Origin: Carboxylicivirga taeanensis
Lineage (GTDB): Bacteria; Bacteroidota; Bacteroidia; Bacteroidales; Marinilabiliaceae
Length of the DNA: 64,000 nucleotides
Direction: 5' to 3'
Assembly (NCBI RefSeq): GCF_051851475.1
Contig: NZ_JBPUSJ010000012.1
Location: 69,070-133,069, forward strand
In this document: positions 15,747 through 24,750 of the stretch, piece by piece
Layout of the letters: every line of letters begins with the position of its first letter
How positions within the stretch are numbered: the first letter of the stretch is position 1
Program-made: the position numbers and the translations under genes
Notes under the pieces: model-generated
Told to the model about the DNA's origin: nothing
Database searches by the model: none
Seen by the model: only the letters and a program-made list of their open reading frames with translations

Positions 15747-16661
15747 ATGCAAATGAAGAATAAAAGTTTAGTTTCCATCACCGATTTCTCTAAAGATGAA
15801 ATCTTACGCATTGTTGAGCTGGCTGCCGAGTTTGAAGCTAATCCCAACCAGAAGTTAATGGATGATAAGGTGGTTTCAAGCTTATTTTTTGAGCCATCAA
15901 CCCGTACACGCCTTAGTTTCGAAACCGCTATTCAGCGATTGGGTGGTCGTATCATCGGGTTTACCGATTCCTCATCGTCTTCAACATCGAAAGGCGAATC
16001 GCTAAACGACACGATTAAAATGGTTAGTAACTACAGCGATTTAATTGTGATGCGTCATCCGCTGGAAGGTTCGGCCCGTTATGCTTCCGAAGTGTCGGAT
16101 GTGCCAGTAATTAATGCAGGCGATGGAGCTAATCAGCACCCAACACAAACCTTACTTGATTTGTATTCCATTTACAAAACGCAGGGAACACTGGAGAACC
16201 TGAACATCTTTCTTGTTGGTGATTTGAAGTATGGACGCACCGTGCACTCTTTGCTCATGGCCATGTCGCAGTTTAATCCAACATTTAACTTCATTGCACC
16301 CGATGCACTGAAAATGCCCGATGAGTATAAGCTGTTTCTTGATTCGAAAGGAATTAAGTATTACGAGCACCTCGAATTTACCGATATAATTGAAGCAGCT
16401 GATATTCTTTACATGACCCGTGTTCAGCGCGAGCGCTTTTCTGACCCTATTGATTACGAGAAAGTGAAGAATGTGTATGTGTTGCGCAATTCAATGTTAG
16501 ATAACACCAAAGACAACCTGCGTATTCTGCATCCTCTGCCACGTGTGAATGAAATTCATACCGATGTGGATGCCAACCCTAAAGCCTACTATTTTGAGCA
16601 GGCAGAAAACGGTGTGTATGCACGTATGGCCATCATGGCTTCTATTTTAGGATTAAAGTAA
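15747..16661 (+). CDS. pyrB: Aspartate carbamoyltransferase, catalytic subunit
   Basis: A 304-residue enzyme catalysing carbamoyl phosphate + aspartate to carbamoyl-aspartate, the committed step of pyrimidine synthesis. Landmarks: carbamoyl-phosphate loop FFEPSTRTRLSFETA, SSSTSKGESL, VMRHPLEGSAR, DGANQHPTQTLLDLY, GDLKYGRTVHSL, MTRVQRERF and the closing HPLPRVNEI. Length matches the pyrBI-type catalytic chain. It lies two bases behind the leader frame and 24 bp ahead of pyrI, forming one operon controlled by the attenuator upstream. Confidence 0.97.
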   Translation: MQMKNKSLVSITDFSKDEILRIVELAAEFEANPNQKLMDDKVVSSLFFEPSTRTRLSFETAIQRLGGRIIGFTDSSSSSTSKGESLNDTIKMVSNYSDLIVMRHPLEGSARYASEVSDVPVINAGDGANQHPTQTLLDLYSIYKTQGTLENLNIFLVGDLKYGRTVHSLLMAMSQFNPTFNFIAPDALKMPDEYKLFLDSKGIKYYEHLEFTDIIEAADILYMTRVQRERFSDPIDYEKVKNVYVLRNSMLDNTKDNLRILHPLPRVNEIHTDVDANPKAYYFEQAENGVYARMAIMASILGLK

Positions 16662-16685
16662 TAGTAGATTAAAAGACATTGAATC

Positions 16686-17141
16686 ATGACAAAGAAAGAG
16701 TTAAGCGTTAGAGCTATAAAAAGCGGAACCGTAATAGACCATATACCAGCCACTCATTTATTTAAAGTAATTTCTATACTTGGACTGGATAAGATTGAGA
16801 ATCAAATTACATTTGGAACCAACCTGAAAAGTAAGCAGCAAGGACACAAAGCCATTATTAAGGTGGCAAAGAAATTTTTTGCTGATGAGGATATCAATAA
16901 GATTGCTCTGGTTGCGCCTTTTGCCAAATTAAATATTATTGATGATTATAAAGTGGTTGAAAAGAAGCAGGTAGAAATTCCCAAAAGCATTGTGGGTATT
17001 GCCAAGTGCTTTAACCCGAAGTGTGTTACCAATAATGAGAACATGACTACCAAGTTTTCATTGGTTGAAAAACAGCCTTTGGCCCTGAAGTGTCACTATT
17101 GTGAAAAGATTACCAATGAAGCGCACCTCGAAGTGCTTTAA
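16686..17141 (+). CDS. pyrI: Aspartate carbamoyltransferase, regulatory subunit
   Basis: A 151-residue regulatory chain that binds ATP/CTP and, through a zinc domain, joins catalytic trimers into the allosteric holoenzyme. The N-terminal allosteric domain shows GTVIDHIPATHLFKVISILG. The C-terminal zinc domain has CFNPKC and CHYC, giving the four Cys ligands. Length is normal. The pairing with pyrB means the enzyme is probably feedback-controlled by nucleotides in addition to the transcriptional attenuator. Two hairpins follow the stop codon. Confidence 0.96.
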   Translation: MTKKELSVRAIKSGTVIDHIPATHLFKVISILGLDKIENQITFGTNLKSKQQGHKAIIKVAKKFFADEDINKIALVAPFAKLNIIDDYKVVEKKQVEIPKSIVGIAKCFNPKCVTNNENMTTKFSLVEKQPLALKCHYCEKITNEAHLEVL

Positions 17142-17153
17142 CATACCGAAAAA

Positions 17154-17212
17154 ATCAGTCAATGTATTTTGACTGATGCCAATAACTCCTGCTTTTCAGC
17201 GGGAGTTTTTTG
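17154..17212 (+). terminator. Double hairpin terminator after pyrI
   Basis: The first hairpin is ATCAGTCA/TGACTGAT (17154-17177). The second is AACTCC-t-GC/GC-g-GGAGTT (17184-17207) followed by a T-run; the second is the true terminator. Confidence 0.85.
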
Positions 17213-17234
17213 TTTGCAGATAATTGGTAGTTTT

Positions 17235-17801
17235 CTAGAAGCGGATAAAATACCCCAGATTGATTGCTCCTTTATAACCAAATCCGATATTTCCGGTTAG
17301 CCCCTGTTGTTGGCCCCATCTAAAGCCTAACAGGTTTATTTGAAACGTAAGTCCGTTGATATTCATCGACTGGTTCAGTCCGCCTTCATTCCTGATGCGC
17401 TCGTAGCCATAGCCAATACTTAGTCCGCTGCTAAGTTTAAATTTAGGATGCCGCAGATACTCAAAATCAAGTACCGGGGCTATAATAAACGCCGATTTTG
17501 TGGAGCGGTATTCAGGGTTCTTAACCGAAAGTGGCGAATAATAGAATGGAATACTACCTTCACTCACTGTTTTGTCGTACATCAGGTTTATCCCTAGTTT
17601 TAGCCAATTGTTGAGGTAGCTGGAGTACTCCATATTAAAGGCCCCGAGCACAAAATACTTGCTTTGTCCTTCAAAAGAGCCATCTACCAATTTTTCCAGC
17701 TGGTAAAGAGAAAGTGGTGAATAAGTAAGACTGAGCTCGGTTGTTTGTGCTTCGGTGCGCAAAAAGGCGCAACAGAAAAGTAGTAGCAGTAGTTTCTTCA
17801 T
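17235..17801 (-). CDS. Outer-membrane beta-barrel-like hypothetical protein
   Basis: A 188-residue exported protein with an N-terminal signal peptide of ~19 residues (MKKLLLLLFCCAFLRTEAQ). The mature part alternates polar and hydrophobic/aromatic residues, ends in Phe (YFIRF) and has Gly/Tyr-rich strands such as GLSIGYGYERI and GNIGFGYKGAINLGYF, as in small outer-membrane barrels. No specific family is recognised and no partner gene adjoins it. It is convergent with the pyrBI operon and divergent from the flavin reductase gene. Confidence 0.6.
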   Translation of the reverse strand: MKKLLLLLFCCAFLRTEAQTTELSLTYSPLSLYQLEKLVDGSFEGQSKYFVLGAFNMEYSSYLNNWLKLGINLMYDKTVSEGSIPFYYSPLSVKNPEYRSTKSAFIIAPVLDFEYLRHPKFKLSSGLSIGYGYERIRNEGGLNQSMNINGLTFQINLLGFRWGQQQGLTGNIGFGYKGAINLGYFIRF

Positions 17802-17908
17802 TAGATAAGGGTTGGTTGAATAATTTTTAATATGACAATATATTTAGTGGAAACACTTACCGCATTTGATTTTTTTTTCAAACAATCGTTCAATTCCTAA
17901 CGGTGATG

Positions 17909-17916
17909 TATCTTTG
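17909..17916 (+). promoter_or_regulatory. -7 promoter element of the flavin reductase gene
   Basis: TATCTTTG fits TAnnTTTG and lies 18 bp before the ATG at 17934; the -33 element is not clear. Confidence 0.5.
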
Positions 17917-17933
17917 TTGTAAAAGACGATAAC

Positions 17934-18524
17934 ATGGCAAAGCAAGACTGGAAGCCGGGCAACATGATTTACCCTTTACCGGCTGTGATGGTAACCGTAG
18001 GAAATTCGCCCGAAAACTATAACATTATAACTATTGCCTGGACAGGTACTATCTGTTCAGATCCTCCAATGTGCTATATATCGGTACGGAAGGGGCGTCA
18101 TTCATATCAAATACTGAAAGAAACCGGCGAGTTTGTAATCAACTTAACCACCAAAGATTTAGCTTATGCAACCGATTGGTGTGGGGTACGTTCGGGCAGG
18201 CAGTACAATAAGTTTGAAGAGATGCATTTAACGCCGGGCAAAGCCTCTGTGGTAAGTGCTCCGATTATTGAAGAATCACCCATAAACATTGAGTGCAAAG
18301 TAAAGGATGTAACCGAACTGGGAACGCACGATATGTTTATCGCTGAGGTGGTTAATGTAAAGGCAGATGAGCAATACATTGATGAGAAAACCGGCGCTTT
18401 TAGCTTGCAGAAGGCGAAGCCGATCTGCTACTCACACGGGCATTATTTCGAGGTGGGGAAGAAGATTGGTAAGTTTGGCCATGCGGTGGAAAAAAAGAAA
18501 AAGCGAAACCGAAAAAAGAAATAA
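17934..18524 (+). CDS. Flavin reductase family protein (FMN-binding split barrel)
   Basis: A 196-residue protein of the flavin reductase-like family, which binds FMN and either reduces it with NAD(P)H or uses it as an electron carrier. Typical segments are YPLPAVMVTVGNSPENYNII, IAWTGTICSDPPMCYISVRK, FVINLTT and ECKVKDVTELGTHDMFIAEV. The last ~15 residues are an unusually Lys/Arg-rich tail (EKKKKRNRKKK) outside the domain. It is cytoplasmic and has no gene partner in the window. The physiological substrate is unknown. Confidence 0.85.
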   Translation: MAKQDWKPGNMIYPLPAVMVTVGNSPENYNIITIAWTGTICSDPPMCYISVRKGRHSYQILKETGEFVINLTTKDLAYATDWCGVRSGRQYNKFEEMHLTPGKASVVSAPIIEESPINIECKVKDVTELGTHDMFIAEVVNVKADEQYIDEKTGAFSLQKAKPICYSHGHYFEVGKKIGKFGHAVEKKKKRNRKKK

Positions 18525-18535
18525 GTACAAAGTAA

Positions 18536-18565
18536 AAACCCCGGGATGTGCCGGGGTTTGTTTTT
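18536..18565. terminator. Terminator after the flavin reductase gene
   Basis: AAACCCCGG (18536-18544) pairs with CCGGGGTTT (18551-18559) and is followed by a T-rich run. An A-run upstream lets it serve the convergent DUF2807 gene as well. Confidence 0.88.
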
Positions 18566-18566
18566 C

Positions 18567-19256
18567 TTAGTTGGTTTGTTTCTTTACTTTACCACCTGTA
18601 TTTTCGCTTATTTCAACTTTTGCAGGGTCGCCTTTGTAGTGAATAACACCACCTGAACCGGCGGTGGCATTCAATTTTTTAGTGGCTGTTACTTCCATGG
18701 TACTGCCAAGCGTGGCTTTTACATAAGCTTCTTCGCTCTCCAAATCAAAACCAATGTAGGAACCACCGGCACCTATACTAACTTCCTGATATTTTGTTTT
18801 GCCAGTGAGCTCAATACGTGAGGTGGAACCATTCACATCAAGATTATTTACATCCACATCCAGGGTGACGTTTGATTCGGTGCCTCCGCGCAAACTTAAA
18901 CTCTCGGCATAAATTGTGTTTTCGGCATCAATTGTAGCGCCGGAGCCCGCGTCTATTTCTCTCAGTTGTTTATAAGTAACATACACCTGCACTGCCATGT
19001 CCTTATAAATTTTTGTTTTCATTTTAATCTGCAGCTCACGGTTTTTTAGTTTGGTAATCACATCGGATACTTCAGCATTTTTGATATGCACATCTACCTC
19101 TTCCTTATCGCCTTCAATCAGCGTAACATTGATGCCTTTCGATGCTTTGACCTTATCGAAAGAGCCCAGTTTTCTGATTTGTGTATAGTCGGGTTCCTGG
19201 GCGCTTAAACCACTTACAAAAGCCAATAATAATAAGAGTGTGCTAGTTAGTTTCAT
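18567..19256 (-). CDS. DUF2807 (GIN domain) exported protein
   Basis: About 229 residues from the ATG at 19256 (19265 is an alternative). A signal peptide ends near GLSAQ, followed by a single putative auto-transporter adhesin head (GIN) domain of repeated beta strands: FDKVKASKGINVTLIEGD, LREIDAGSGATIDAENTI, LSLRGGTESNVTLDVDVNN and the closing TAGSGGVIHYKGDP. These proteins are exported, common in Bacteroidota, and of unknown biochemical role. The gene stands alone between a terminator and the helicase gene. Confidence 0.82.
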   Translation of the reverse strand: MKLTSTLLLLLAFVSGLSAQEPDYTQIRKLGSFDKVKASKGINVTLIEGDKEEVDVHIKNAEVSDVITKLKNRELQIKMKTKIYKDMAVQVYVTYKQLREIDAGSGATIDAENTIYAESLSLRGGTESNVTLDVDVNNLDVNGSTSRIELTGKTKYQEVSIGAGGSYIGFDLESEEAYVKATLGSTMEVTATKKLNATAGSGGVIHYKGDPAKVEISENTGGKVKKQTN

Positions 19257-19348
19257 GTGATGCATGTATTAAATTTATGATTGTTTTCCATTGTTTTTAA
19301 CCACTCAATACGAAACCTTGTTCGCAATGTTAGGGTTTCTTACAAAAA

Positions 19349-22279
19349 CTATGCAAATAAATCGCGAAGCTCGTTTTCTGTCATATCTTTTAGGGGGTTA
19401 TTGGTAGTTATAAAGGTGTCGGCCAGCTCCATTTTTCGTTCCTGTAGCTTGGCAATTTTCTCTTCAATGGTGTCGGCAGCAATAAATTTGTAGACAAATA
19501 CATTTTTTGTTTGTCCGATGCGGTGGGCACGATTAATGGCCTGTGCCTCAGCTGCCGGATTCCACCAGGGGTTGAGCACAAACACGTAATCGGCTTCGAT
19601 TAGGTTAAGTCCAACACCGCCTGCTTTGAGTGATATAAGGAAAATGCGGCAATCTTCATTTTCTGTAAAGCTTTTAATGGCCATTTGCCGGTCGGTGGTA
19701 GCGCCGGTTAGCTTGGCATATTTGAGCTTTTGTGCCTTCAGGTCATTTTCGATTAATTCGAGGTCTTTAACAAACGATGAGAAGATCAACACCTTATGGT
19801 GCTCGCTGATGACGCTCTTAAGCTTCTCAAATATTTGCTCATACTTACCTGATGAGCCTTTATAATTCGTGTCAACCAGTGCGGGGTGATTGGCGATTTG
19901 CCTCAGGCGGGTTAAGGCCTGTAGCGCCAGTATGGCATTTTTATTGACACCGGTTTGTTCAATTGCTTTCAGCAGCTCGTTGCGGATGCCCGATTTCTCC
20001 CGCTCATAAAATTTCTGCTGTTCCTCGGTCATGTCACACACCAGAGTTTGCTCGGTTACAGGTGGCAGCTCTTTGGCCACCATTTCTTTTGTACGTCGCA
20101 AAATAAAGGGGTTAATCAGTTCCCGTAGCTTCTGTTCTTTGGCCTCATCCTGCTTTTTTTCGATGGGGCCGGCATAATGGTTTTTAAAGAAGTTGAGATT
20201 CCCCAGCAATCCATTATTCACAAAATTCATCTGAGCCCATAAATCAACCAGCGCATTTTCAATGGGTGTACCGGTCAGTACCAATTTGTAGTCCGATTGA
20301 ATTTCGCTCACTGCCTGATAGATTTTCGAACCCGGGTTTTTTATGTTCTGGCTCTCATCCAATATGGTATAATGAAACCTGTAATCTTTCAGGTACTCAA
20401 TATCGTTGCGGGCAATGCCATAGGTGGTGAGAACAATGTGGTAGTGTTTGAGTATTTTGCCTATTTGCTTCGATTTAGTTCTGTTATTGCCTGTATACAG
20501 ATACACTTTTAGCTTGGGGGCAAACTTAACTATTTCATTGGCCCAGTTATGCACCAACGATGTGGGCATTACAATAAGGCTAGGCGGAATAGAGCTTGTG
20601 TTGAAGCCCTGCACCGAATCAAACATGCTTAACTGGTCCTGCTGAGGTGCTTCCGACGGACTGCTTTCATTACTTTCGTACTGATTGAGCAGTAAAGCAA
20701 TGGTTTGAATGGTTTTACCCAATCCCATATCGTCGGCCAGTATGCCTCCAAAGCGGTTGTTATTCAAAACTTTCATCCATTTGAAGCCTTCCAGCTGATA
20801 GGAGCGTAGCGTGGCCTGCAGGCCATCGGGCGACTGGTAGTCGATGCTTCGTTGCTGCAGTTGTGCCATGCGTTTCTGCCATTGTGGCGATACTTCATTT
20901 AGCAGTTCCTGATCGAGCAGTTTGTAATGCATCTTATCCAACTTCAACTGATCCCCATCGGCTTTGGCAAAATGCATGAGGTCGGCGTATTTGGTAAACC
21001 ACTCTTCGGGTATGATAAATACCTGCTTATTGGGTAATACAAATTCGCGTTTCCCTCGCACGATGTGTTGCCTGATGCGCTGAAAGGGAATTTTAAACTC
21101 ATCAATAATGATTAGCGCTTTTATATCAAACCAATCATTGTCTTCGACGTATTGCATGGTCAGTTTTACCTGTCCGCTATAATAGTGGTAATCAAAACCT
21201 TGCTGAATAACCTTAATGTTGTTTTTAAGTAAGGCCTGGGCATTGGTGTTGAGCCATTCAATAATGGCGTGCATCTCGGTGGTGGCGCTCTTACCAGCCG
21301 CAGGACGGTACTGGGAGTCGCTGATGTTTTTAAGACCGAGCTCTTTCAGAACGTCTACTGCTTTGTGTTCGTCTTCTGTTTTGCGCTTGAACCGGTCAAA
21401 TATATGGTGTCCTTTCAGCTTTCGGTGATTGACAAATACAGTTGATTTAGTGCCTGCCAGGTATTCCCTGTCGTCGTACTTAAATTTAAGGGTGAAAACA
21501 GGCTGTTGTGCCAAATCGTTTTCTAAAACGAGGATGGACTGAAGTTGGGCATCTTTATTATTGATAAAAAAACCCTGGGCATGCACTTGAAAGTCGCGCA
21601 CACAATTTTCAACAAAAGAGGCCATGTAGGCATCAACGCTGCGCGGCTGAATAATAAGGTGATTAACCTTTAAGAACGGTTTAAACTTTTTACTATCGAT
21701 GTTTTGGAAGCGAAACAGCTGGTGGTTGATCAAAAAAGTACAAGGCGAGGCAGTTAGTTCCAGCACTTCGCGGTTGGTGAGCCCCATCTCTCCATTTTCA
21801 GTCCTTATTTTCAGGGTGTACTTGAGGCCGGTTGGCTCAAGATTGAAATCAAACAAGGGCTGATCGTGCAAGGCTCTTACTTTTATTCTGTCTGACGAAT
21901 AGATGGAGCTGTAGTTCGGATCTTTAAAATAAACGGGAATATCGGCCAGGGCAATCACCTCCAGAGCTTTGGTAATTTTATCATCCATTACCGGTCGGAT
22001 GTGGTCTGTTGTGAACTGTTCTTCCAGCTTATCAAAAAACAGCTTCAGATTTTTTTGTTTGGAGAAGCGCTTGAACAAGTTCTGCTCATTAATGCTGACC
22101 AGCAGCTTCACTACTTCTTTTTGAGCTGATGAAAAATCAAACCGCTGCTCATCGATATGCTCAAACGTAGCCTGCTCAATTAATTGCAAGGCCCCGCTGT
22201 CATTTTGTTGGGCATAAAAGGGGATAAGGGTAAAACCAATGCTGCGTTTTTCAGATATAACAGTTACAAATTGCTCCAT
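19349..22279 (-). CDS. Snf2/Rad54-family DNA translocase/helicase
   Basis: A 976-residue SF2 ATPase. The N-terminal ~480 residues are a long poorly conserved region seen in bacterial Snf2 proteins. The ATPase core follows: motif I ADDMGLGKT near residue 514, motif II DESQ near 642, motif III LTGTPIENALVDLW, then the C-terminal lobe with KAGGVGLNLIEADYVFVLNP, WWNPAAEAQAINRAHRIGQ. It should move along double-stranded DNA and remodel protein-DNA complexes; the exact process is unknown. No SWIM zinc finger is visible. It is monocistronic. Confidence 0.9.
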   Translation of the reverse strand: MEQFVTVISEKRSIGFTLIPFYAQQNDSGALQLIEQATFEHIDEQRFDFSSAQKEVVKLLVSINEQNLFKRFSKQKNLKLFFDKLEEQFTTDHIRPVMDDKITKALEVIALADIPVYFKDPNYSSIYSSDRIKVRALHDQPLFDFNLEPTGLKYTLKIRTENGEMGLTNREVLELTASPCTFLINHQLFRFQNIDSKKFKPFLKVNHLIIQPRSVDAYMASFVENCVRDFQVHAQGFFINNKDAQLQSILVLENDLAQQPVFTLKFKYDDREYLAGTKSTVFVNHRKLKGHHIFDRFKRKTEDEHKAVDVLKELGLKNISDSQYRPAAGKSATTEMHAIIEWLNTNAQALLKNNIKVIQQGFDYHYYSGQVKLTMQYVEDNDWFDIKALIIIDEFKIPFQRIRQHIVRGKREFVLPNKQVFIIPEEWFTKYADLMHFAKADGDQLKLDKMHYKLLDQELLNEVSPQWQKRMAQLQQRSIDYQSPDGLQATLRSYQLEGFKWMKVLNNNRFGGILADDMGLGKTIQTIALLLNQYESNESSPSEAPQQDQLSMFDSVQGFNTSSIPPSLIVMPTSLVHNWANEIVKFAPKLKVYLYTGNNRTKSKQIGKILKHYHIVLTTYGIARNDIEYLKDYRFHYTILDESQNIKNPGSKIYQAVSEIQSDYKLVLTGTPIENALVDLWAQMNFVNNGLLGNLNFFKNHYAGPIEKKQDEAKEQKLRELINPFILRRTKEMVAKELPPVTEQTLVCDMTEEQQKFYEREKSGIRNELLKAIEQTGVNKNAILALQALTRLRQIANHPALVDTNYKGSSGKYEQIFEKLKSVISEHHKVLIFSSFVKDLELIENDLKAQKLKYAKLTGATTDRQMAIKSFTENEDCRIFLISLKAGGVGLNLIEADYVFVLNPWWNPAAEAQAINRAHRIGQTKNVFVYKFIAADTIEEKIAKLQERKMELADTFITTNNPLKDMTENELRDLFA

Positions 22280-22445
22280 TACTTTTTAAGCGATTGTTTA
22301 ATTCCGGCTTCTTTATTCAATTATAGAACCAACAAAGATAGTATGATTATTAAAAAGGCCATTGGCAGATCCCGATAAAACAATGCTTCAGGGATCAGGT
22401 TTTTGTTACCGGCATATTGGATGCAATGAAAAAGAGGAGCAATAA

Positions 22446-22470
22446 AAAGGCCGACAAAAAGCCGGCCTTT
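22446..22470 (-). terminator. Terminator of the DUF349 gene
   Basis: Minus strand AAAGGCCG and CGGCCTTT pair (22470-22446) and run into TTTTTATT. Confidence 0.85.
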
Positions 22471-22495
22471 AGAACAAGAAGATTACAATCTTGAT

Positions 22496-24406
22496 TTAGT
22501 CCATATCTTCAAGCATGTCTAATTTTTTATTCAAAAGCTTGATGTTGCGTCTGCCGGTTTCAATCTTGTGCTGGAAGTCGCGCACCAAGGCATCTGATTT
22601 TTTCGATTTAGCAAAGAAACCAATGTTGTTTTCCCAAACGGTAATATCATTTTCCAACTGCTTTAGTTTGTTGATGATCTTATTGCGCTCCTGGGTCAGG
22701 CGGTCATCGGCACGCTCCGATTTATAGTTTTCTATTTTATTACGGAATTTCTCAACATTTTTCTCAAACTCATTGAGGTTCAGGCTGTCGAAATATTGAT
22801 TGATGTGATTTCTGAATTCCTGATTAACACGGTCTTTGTCCTTAATTGGTACATGGCCTATTGCGTTCCAGCGGTGCTGATAGTCCTGCAGTCTCTGGAA
22901 ATTGTCTTCCGCATTATCGCTTGGTTCAAAAATTTTCACTTCCTCAATTAAGGCCTCTTTTAACTTCAGGTTTTCTTCCTGCGACTCATCTTTCTGACTA
23001 AAGAACGCTTTTTTATTCTCAAAAAAGGCATCACAGGCACTGCGAAAACGCTTCCAAATGGCATCTGATTGCTTACGTGGAACAGGGCCAATCTTCTTCC
23101 AGTCTTTCTGAATACGTATAAAATCTTCGGTTGTCCGCTTCCAATCGGTACTGTCTTTCATGCTCTCGGCCTGAATGCAGAGCTCAGTTTTCAGCTGCAG
23201 GTTTTCGCTTTGTTCCGATTTATAGGATTTAAAGAACTGTCTTTTGTTGTTAAAGAAAGAATCGCACGCTGAGCGAAAGCGATCATAAATGCGGTTGTTG
23301 TCTTTTTTGGGAGCAAAACCTATCGTTTTCCAGATGGTTTGAAGCTCAATAAGCTCCTTGCTTTTGTTTTCCCAATCTTTGGGCGTGTGCAACTCAAGTG
23401 TGGCCAGAGATTCGGCTTTTTCGCACAATTCTGTTTTGGCCTCCAGGTTTTTCTGCAGCTGGTCTTTTAAGCTCTCAAAATACTCCTGATGACGCTTGTT
23501 AATTTTTGAGGTTGCCTCCTTAAAACGAGCCCAGATATCTTCTTTCTCCTCACGCGGCACAGGGCCTATTTCGCGCCATTGCTCGTGGTATTTCTGCAAG
23601 GTTTTAAAGGCTTTTACAATGGTTGGCTCAAGCAGCAATTTCTCTGCCTTCTCGCACAAATCGATTTTAGCTTCCCGATTCTTTTTTAGATCAAGGTCGC
23701 GCAGCTCTTTATTTATTTTTATGTAACTGTAAAAATTCTCGATGGTATGGTTGTAGGTTTCCCACAAGTCGTGCACACGGTTTTGAGGGATAGAGCCTAT
23801 GTTGCGCCATTTTTCCTGCAGCTCTCTGAAATGCTGAAACGTTTCATTCAGCGATTCCTGTCCGTTAATTAGTTCCTTAATGCCTTCAATAACATCAAGT
23901 TTGGCTTGCAGGTTATCGGCTTTTTCTTCTTCGAGGCGTTTGTTAAACTCGGCTTTTCGCGCCTTAAATTCTTTCAGCAGGTCTTTTAGGCTGAGTTCGA
24001 GCTCGTCGTCAGGCGCCGTGAAATTTTCTTCTAACTCGCCAGACTCAATAAACTTACGCTTAAGATCCTCAATTTCGGCAGAGTGTTTCTTGTAGAAAGC
24101 TGATTTAATAGCTTCAACTTCCTCTTTAATGTGTTCAACCGGGAAATTTTTAAGCACTTGCTTGAGGCGTTTAACCAACTCCTCTTTGGTCAGCATGATG
24201 TGGTCAACTGCTTCCAGTTTTGGGGACTCATCATCATTACTTGCCGGCGTAGCTTCGGCAGGCTTGTTTATTTCCGGAGTATCTTCATTGGTTGGAGTAG
24301 GCACCTCATTGTCGGGTGTGTTGCTTGCAGGCGTATTTTCAGCTTGATTGTCTGAATTCAAACCTGCACCATCGTTGGTCGGTTTGTTTAGGTCTTGTGC
24401 TTCCAT
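22496..24406 (-). CDS. DUF349 repeat protein
   Basis: A 636-residue, strongly charged and helical cytoplasmic protein. The first ~75 residues are a Thr/Pro/Asn/Glu-rich disordered tail. Five DUF349 repeats then follow, each with a Trp-x2-IG-x-(V/I)P core (KWRNIGSIPQ, QWREIGPVPR, IWKTIGFAPK, DWKKIGPVPR, RWNAIGHVPI). The C terminus is a coiled coil (LKQLENDITVWENNIGFF). The family is widespread in Bacteroidota and of unknown role; the fold suggests scaffolding or nucleic-acid binding. It stands alone with a terminator. Confidence 0.85.
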   Translation of the reverse strand: MEAQDLNKPTNDGAGLNSDNQAENTPASNTPDNEVPTPTNEDTPEINKPAEATPASNDDESPKLEAVDHIMLTKEELVKRLKQVLKNFPVEHIKEEVEAIKSAFYKKHSAEIEDLKRKFIESGELEENFTAPDDELELSLKDLLKEFKARKAEFNKRLEEEKADNLQAKLDVIEGIKELINGQESLNETFQHFRELQEKWRNIGSIPQNRVHDLWETYNHTIENFYSYIKINKELRDLDLKKNREAKIDLCEKAEKLLLEPTIVKAFKTLQKYHEQWREIGPVPREEKEDIWARFKEATSKINKRHQEYFESLKDQLQKNLEAKTELCEKAESLATLELHTPKDWENKSKELIELQTIWKTIGFAPKKDNNRIYDRFRSACDSFFNNKRQFFKSYKSEQSENLQLKTELCIQAESMKDSTDWKRTTEDFIRIQKDWKKIGPVPRKQSDAIWKRFRSACDAFFENKKAFFSQKDESQEENLKLKEALIEEVKIFEPSDNAEDNFQRLQDYQHRWNAIGHVPIKDKDRVNQEFRNHINQYFDSLNLNEFEKNVEKFRNKIENYKSERADDRLTQERNKIINKLKQLENDITVWENNIGFFAKSKKSDALVRDFQHKIETGRRNIKLLNKKLDMLEDMD

Positions 24407-24750
24407 AAGCTTTTGAGTTCTTTATTCTGGCCTAAGGTATGCTCCTTAGTGTCAATTTATTTTACGAATATATTGTAAATCGGGCAATAGGCAAATTTTT
24501 TGCCTTAAAAAGACGCATTTGCAAGTCATTAGAAGCTGACAATGATTTCCTCATTGAACCTTCAGATATTCAAACATCAGCGCTGTAATTGTAAGCGAAT
24601 GGCGTGCTGTTGCGTTTGCCTGGCCCATGGAGTAAACGGTTTGATACAGTATCTCTTCCACCTGATAGGTCTTACAATTGAAAAAAATAGCCTGAAATGT
24701 TTATTCCAGGCTATTGAGGTATTAAATTGTAAGTGGTGTTCACTATTTAT
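24407..24750. other. Intergenic region upstream of the DUF349 gene
   Basis: This 344-bp gap contains a small inverted repeat CTAAGG/CCTTAG (24432-24449) in the DUF349 leader, a hairpin GGCAAA/TTTGCC around 24492-24506, and the terminator at 24686-24715. Open frames in it are short and unlike proteins; no gene is supported. Confidence 0.5.
24686..24715 (-). terminator. Terminator of the frameshifted SnoaL-like gene
   Basis: AATAGCCTG (24686-24694) pairs with CAGGCTATT (24707-24715); on the minus strand it runs into TTTTTTT. Confidence 0.88.
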